Of a stretch of 48,039 nucleotides of DNA, positions 43,701 through 48,039 are shown one piece after another; position 1 is the first letter of the stretch; every line of letters begins with the position of its first letter. Position numbers and translations under genes: made by a program. Source of the DNA: Spirogloea muscicola (Eukaryota; Streptophyta; Zygnematophyceae; Spirogloeales; Spirogloeaceae); NCBI GenBank assembly GCA_009602725.1, contig WELB01000022.1:18288-66326 (forward strand). Reading direction: 5' to 3'. A model generated the notes under the pieces. It was given only the letters and a program-made list of their open reading frames with translations, was not told where the DNA came from and ran no database searches.

Positions 43701-46700
43701 ATGGAAGTGCTAACAATCTGCAAGATGCGAGGCAGTGCAGACCAAAAAGGAGACGTCATATGCAACACACGAATATACAGCGGCAAGATGCTGAAAGAAG
43801 TACCTCAGCTAGGAGTCTTGCTGCAACAGTGCTGACATGGCGCTTGAGAGCCTGCACTGAGAGTGCTGTTAAAGGCAACGTGGCTGGCGGTGGCCCTATT
43901 GGCTTTGACTGGTGGTGAAGCTGTTTGTTCGTGCCCGCAGGCTCGTATCGTGTGCTCTCAACCCAAAGAAGCTGCCATACGGCCTGCAAGATGCACCTGC
44001 TAGGTCAGCAGACAATCTGAGTGTGAGACTAGAATAATCCAAATGCACATGAATAACCAGCATGGGCACCAGTGACGCCGTCCATATACTACCTCCTTCA
44101 AGATGACAATGAGGAGGCGAAGGTCTTCATGGGCAAGTGGTTTCTGCTGCTCATAGAATTCCTCATTGTCCACAGTGAGCAGCATGTAACTGGCACATGG
44201 TAATGTGCAACCACTGAGACTCAGGATCTCACTCATAAACCTGCTGCAGAGCTTTCAAGTACCAGAGGGCTGACAGTGAAGAGATGCAACTGCCAGGAAC
44301 CTGGCAACAAGCCATGCCTGCAGCATCTCATGCACCCTAGATATGCTCGCTGGGCAATCAAGACACGCAGCGAAAGGGCTCTGTGTGCACCTGTACACTG
44401 GACAGAAAACAGCCAAAGGCAGTAGATGCCCGAGCTCACCATCAACGTAGCTGCCTTCAAGCTGCTGGCATGTTGGCCAACATTGCCCCAGGTGGCAGGC
44501 CCTCATGTGCCGCCACAAGCGGGGGACAAGGTTTGCAGAGTATGCGAGCGCTGTCAGAATGTGCGATCTCTGCTTGGGAAACAACGTCATGGATGTGTGC
44601 AGCAATGCACATAGTGCCACAATGCTGTCGCTCTTCCATTTTTTCTCTGGATTTGATCTGAAGGCACCAAGCGATAGCTGGCCCACTGGGGTATCGGGCA
44701 CAGCATTGAAAACCTGTGACAAGGACATCTCCACCAGTGTCAATCTTGAGTTCAAGAAGCAGCAGGCTATGGGTTGTGAATTAGATGCTGATAATTGAGA
44801 GTTGAGAATGAGAATAGGATGGCAATGCCGGAGGTAAAGACACCAACTCTTACTCACAAGGTGGTGGAGAACTTCTGGACTACCAAGTTGACTGAGCTGA
44901 CCCTCAAGGGCAGGATTGAGTTGCCTAAGTGCCACTGTCTCAATAGAATCATCCCAGATTGGTCCTGTGCACAGCACAATGGACAGCAAAACCCATTATG
45001 GTCATTTTGGTGCTGTCAGCAAAGTAAGCCTTGCAGATTGCATGCACTTCCATATGCGCTTTCATACCATCAAAACTGGATTCGCCAGGTGCCGAGATTT
45101 GAGCTTGAACGCCTTCAAGCAGATGGACAGCGATCACTGCGAACATAGTTGCCTCGACCGTCTGTAAGGCAGCAACATCAGACAAGGCCTACCAGTGAGG
45201 TTGTGTCCCTGCAGCTCCTCCACCACATATGGAGCAGCCAAGTGATCTCACTCAGCAGCCGTGCTAACGGGAGAAGTGTGCACTAAGCAGCAGCTCAAGC
45301 AGCAACCCATTTCAATGGCCACTCAAGTAGACGGACTAACCAGGGAAGCAGTACTGAGGCCACGTGAAAAGACGAGACCACACATGGAAACAAGATTGCC
45401 GAGGAGGCATGCGCCAGAGGGCACGTCAGGGGATGTAGATGGAGGCAGGGCCTGGTTTATCTCAGGGAGGCTGTTATTCAGCCTATATACAGAATACCTC
45501 CACAGACGTGTCCACAGTTCTTCCTGCAGCAATGAACCAGCAAGTCTTCAGCAGACAACCACAGTAGCTGCACTATCAACGTGCAGATACCCAGGTGCTA
45601 TATCATCAGGTCTGCATGTGACTCCTTCCAAGAACAAAGACAAGCAACGCCTGACCTGAGCAGACCTCATTAGGCTCCCAAGCGAAGCCAAAGACGAGTG
45701 TTTGCAGATGCATTAATCACCTCACGAGGTGGAAATTGTTGCCATCTCAGGAAGGGTATGGACATGATTTGCATGGGGATGTCATCCCGCAGGGCAATCT
45801 GGCCGCCTGGCTCCTTGTGCTGACCTTGTTCAATCTCAAGAACATAGCGAGCTGCTAGCAACAGCATGGCATGCTCCACCACTGTGACGTCCACTTCAAG
45901 TTCCATGTTTGGCGTATCATCCAAAGCCTGGATTGCATGAAGCGAATATGAGCACTGATTATGTTGCTCGTCCAGGCAAGACAAATGTAGGCAAGTTTAG
46001 CTGGACAATTGTCCTGCACACATCCCCTGCGATTGCCACACCTGGTCCAGCCGAATCCCCAGCCCCCAAAAATCAAACCCACCAATCCCCTCCCTCTCCA
46101 ACACCCCTTGGTCAGCAACAATTGTTCCCCAAAGAATCCCCTAGACACGCTTACCTGAAGCAGGACAAGGTTGCGAAGATGCCCAAACATTCCCCCTTTG
46201 TCTAAAAATCTGAGTAGATGACTCGCCCAAGGTTGCCGGCTCGTCAGAGCAAGGAGGGCGTCCACAAGGACCGCTGCTCCATTCTCATCACCTTCACCAA
46301 GCTCATGAGACCGCCAGGTCCTAAGCAGCTCACCTTTTGCTGCTACTCTGCAGCAGAAATCTCAGTAGCAGTACCAGCAGTGTGTAAGAACATGGCGATT
46401 AGAGACAACAGAGGCTGCATATATCTGTGCATCTTGACGTAAGGGACAGAAGTAGAGGCGCACAGTGCACCTTTGCCAAGCTCTCAATATGCTTAAGTGC
46501 TCGTGAAGCAAACAAGCTGTACTTTCTCTCATGGCACTTGCAACATAGCTGGCAGAGCACGGCCATACTCAAAGCACAAGGTCAGAGTACAGGTAAGCAG
46601 CAGGAACAACAAAACCAGGGCTGAGTAAGGCACCTCTGGAGGTCAAGAGACTGCAAGCAGAGCAGCGCCAACCTCGTCACTTGACAATTTACGAGTCCCT

Positions 46701-47766
46701 CGACCTCTGGATAAGGCTTGGTACAAAAAGCTCTGCTCGACTCTGTTGACAGCAACACCGCAGCTGATTGTAAGACGGAATGGATGAATTCGTTCATGGT
46801 CATGCTGGTCAATTGTTGACCAGCATGATTAAAACAAGTACGATGGGCCGGAACAAACAGCTGCATTTGTCGCGTGTCACTCGAGTGGATACAAGAGCAG
46901 CACCAGAGCAGAATGTACGATGACAAGCTGCAAGTCACGAGGCTCACCAGCATGCAGGGCTCCAAGAGTGAGACGACAGGCAGCAGTAAGGCGAGCAACA
47001 TCCCCTTTGTTACTGGGCCGGCAGAAGAAGAGTAGCTGCGGCAGGAAAGCAGACTGCTCCTGCAGCGCGGACCTGTGGAGTGAGGATGCAACCGTGTGAG
47101 CTACAAGACAGCAGGCAAGTGTCAGTGGAGAGGCAGTCGTGGGTGAGAGGAGGTCAGCAACTGGAGCTAGCAGATGCTGGATTCACAGGCCTTGCCTGAC
47201 AGCGTAAGAATCGAGTGCCGTGCGGAGATCATGGCTCAGTCCGTAATAGTTCCGTGCCATGCCAACGTGCTAGCAAACAAGTGGAGGCAGAAGTGCCATT
47301 CTTATCTCACTGGTCACCCACGACTAAGTGCAGCAAATAGAGGCAGGAGTAGAGAGGCTCTGCAACCTGTCTGCCCTGTTGCCAAACTCTCCATACACTT
47401 GCTGCCAGTCCAAGCGCATCTGATCCCGCTCGCGTTCAGCAGCCCTCCGTCCTCTCCAGCACCTCTGGCGACGGTACACGAGATGCATGCATCAGGGAGG
47501 TGGCTCGCTTGCAATTGTGACTCAGTCGCTCATAGTCGGGTGCTGATGACGTCTGACTGCACAACTCCTTCCCAGCGCAGCAGCGAGCAGGCGGCAGCGG
47601 GCACCTGGATGACGAGTGCGCTCCTGGCCTCGAGGCGGGACCGGTGGCGGCGCTCGCGCTCGACGCGGGCGGTGTCGAGCAGCTGGCGGCGGTCCTGCAC
47701 TCGGCTGGAGCTGCGGCCGCCGAGGTCGACTTTGCGCCGGGCGGCGGCGTTGCCCGGCAAGAACAT
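40759..47766 (-). CDS. HECT E3 ubiquitin ligase, UBE3C/UPL7 type
   Basis: Transfers ubiquitin through a thioester on its HECT cysteine; the family works with the proteasome on stalled substrates. Twenty-four exons chain in phase (minus starts): 47766, 47464, 47072, 46742, 46320, 45927, 45523, 45161, 44964, 44713, 44189, 43983, 43633, 43409, 43212, 42961, 42738, 42485, 42239, 42011, 41667, 41350, 41067, 40825, ending 40759 (1055 aa; the human protein is of similar size). The N-terminus is MFLPGNAAARRKVDLGG with an IQ motif split between exons 1 and 2 (ALVIQ/RCWRGRRAA). The middle shows LAYSANLVPRLW and TVDNEEFYEQQ. The HECT domain shows FTDRVRIY, IRIQYTNELGAEEVGVDGGG, VTSENRIRYIWLVANHRLN, FVTGCSRGPLLGF and LPTAATCMNLLKLP, with Cys at about 1023, 32 residues before the end. 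Exons 3-10 are less conserved; a small exon between 46634 and 46320 or an intron inside 44713-44391 is possible. Confidence 0.94.
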
Positions 47767-47973
47767 GGCGCCGGCACGCGTCGTCGCCCTCTCTCATCCA
47801 CCCGCCTCCACCAGCAGAGCAGAGCTCGAGCTCGGTGCGGCGCGGAGGAGGCTGCCGTGCGAGAGCCTCGCCGCGGCTACGGCTCGGGCATGGCAGCCGC
47901 GGCGCGGCACTGGCGGCGCAGTCGAGCGCAGCCCGCTACGCCGGGGCCGCGGCGCGAGCAGTGCGGCAGCACG

Positions 47974-48039
47974 ATGTCTCGCCAGCCGCCGCCGGCGGGC
48001 ACTCCACAGCAGGCGGCCGCGCAGCCCTTTAGCGGCCCC
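47974..48039 (+). CDS. Start of an unrecognised gene, runs off the window
   Basis: An ATG at 47974 opens a frame to the window end, MSRQPPPAGTPQQAAAQPF and so on, in GC-rich sequence like the other first exons here. It lies 207 bp from the HECT start in divergent orientation, suggesting a shared promoter. Only 22 codons are visible and no family can be named. Other frames over the same bases are also open because of the composition, so this is tentative. Confidence 0.3.
   Translation, partial: MSRQPPPAGTPQQAAAQPFSGP

Noticed and set aside
45180-45260. Possible extra HECT exon (frame with AAPYVVEELQGHNLTG)
   Set aside because: Its phase does not fit both neighbours, whereas joining 45341 directly to 45161 keeps the frame.
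46440-46570. Possible extra HECT exon (frame with CQLCCKCHERKYS)
   Set aside because: The flanking exons 46742-46634 and 46320-46155 already join in phase, and no acceptor and donor pair keeps the frame convincingly.
47616-48032. Plus-strand 138-codon frame
   Set aside because: It is mostly the antisense of HECT exon 1 and owes its length to high GC content.

Overview
This is nuclear DNA from a eukaryote of the green lineage, probably a streptophyte (an alga or an early-diverging plant). The evidence is spliced genes of plant type: a bHLH factor with an ACT-like tail, a GH100 neutral/alkaline invertase, a callose synthase of the plant CalS class, an LSF2-type glucan phosphatase, an AFC/CLK (LAMMER) kinase and a UPL7-type HECT ligase. 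Introns are short (about 60-400 nt) and mostly GT-AG. First exons are very GC-rich. Assignments rest on recognising conserved motifs and on chaining exons in phase by hand; no database search was run.

Layout. 159-2863 (+) bHLH transcription factor, 8 exons. 3900-4760 dispersed repeats. 4706-8320 (+) neutral/alkaline invertase, 10 exons, 5' end uncertain. 8850-9760 repeats, including a tandem array with a 152-bp period. 9930-13300 (+) DNA polymerase eta, missing the exon with its first catalytic Asp. 13990-16252 (-) mARC-like MOSC protein, 7 exons. 16300-18715 repeats, including a nearly perfect 190-bp inverted repeat. 19770-32104 (-) callose synthase, 41 exons that chain in phase to 1908 codons. 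32106-33522 repeats. 33523-35243 (-) LSF2-like phosphatase, 4 exons, head-to-head with 35103-35855 (+) an AFC/CLK kinase that stops at an unknown base. 35857-37205 a LINE reverse-transcriptase remnant and repeats. 37258-39566 a decayed organellar (mitochondrial) insertion with cox1 and atp9 pieces and tRNA relics. 40759-47766 (-) UBE3C/UPL7-type HECT E3, 24 exons, 1055 aa. 47974 to the end (+) the start of an unrecognised gene.

The genes do not form an operon or an obvious pathway. Three of them (invertase, callose synthase, LSF2) act on sucrose or glucans, which may be coincidence. Single N characters at 4765, 9946, 32105 and 35856 sit in or beside GC-rich 5' exons. At least two of them replace missing coding sequence, so they are best read as unsized assembly gaps. 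No clearly new biological system was found. The most unusual material is the set of repeat families sharing a GGGCTGG/CCAGCCC-type hairpin, the young inverted repeat, and the organellar insertion that one of those hairpin repeats later entered.
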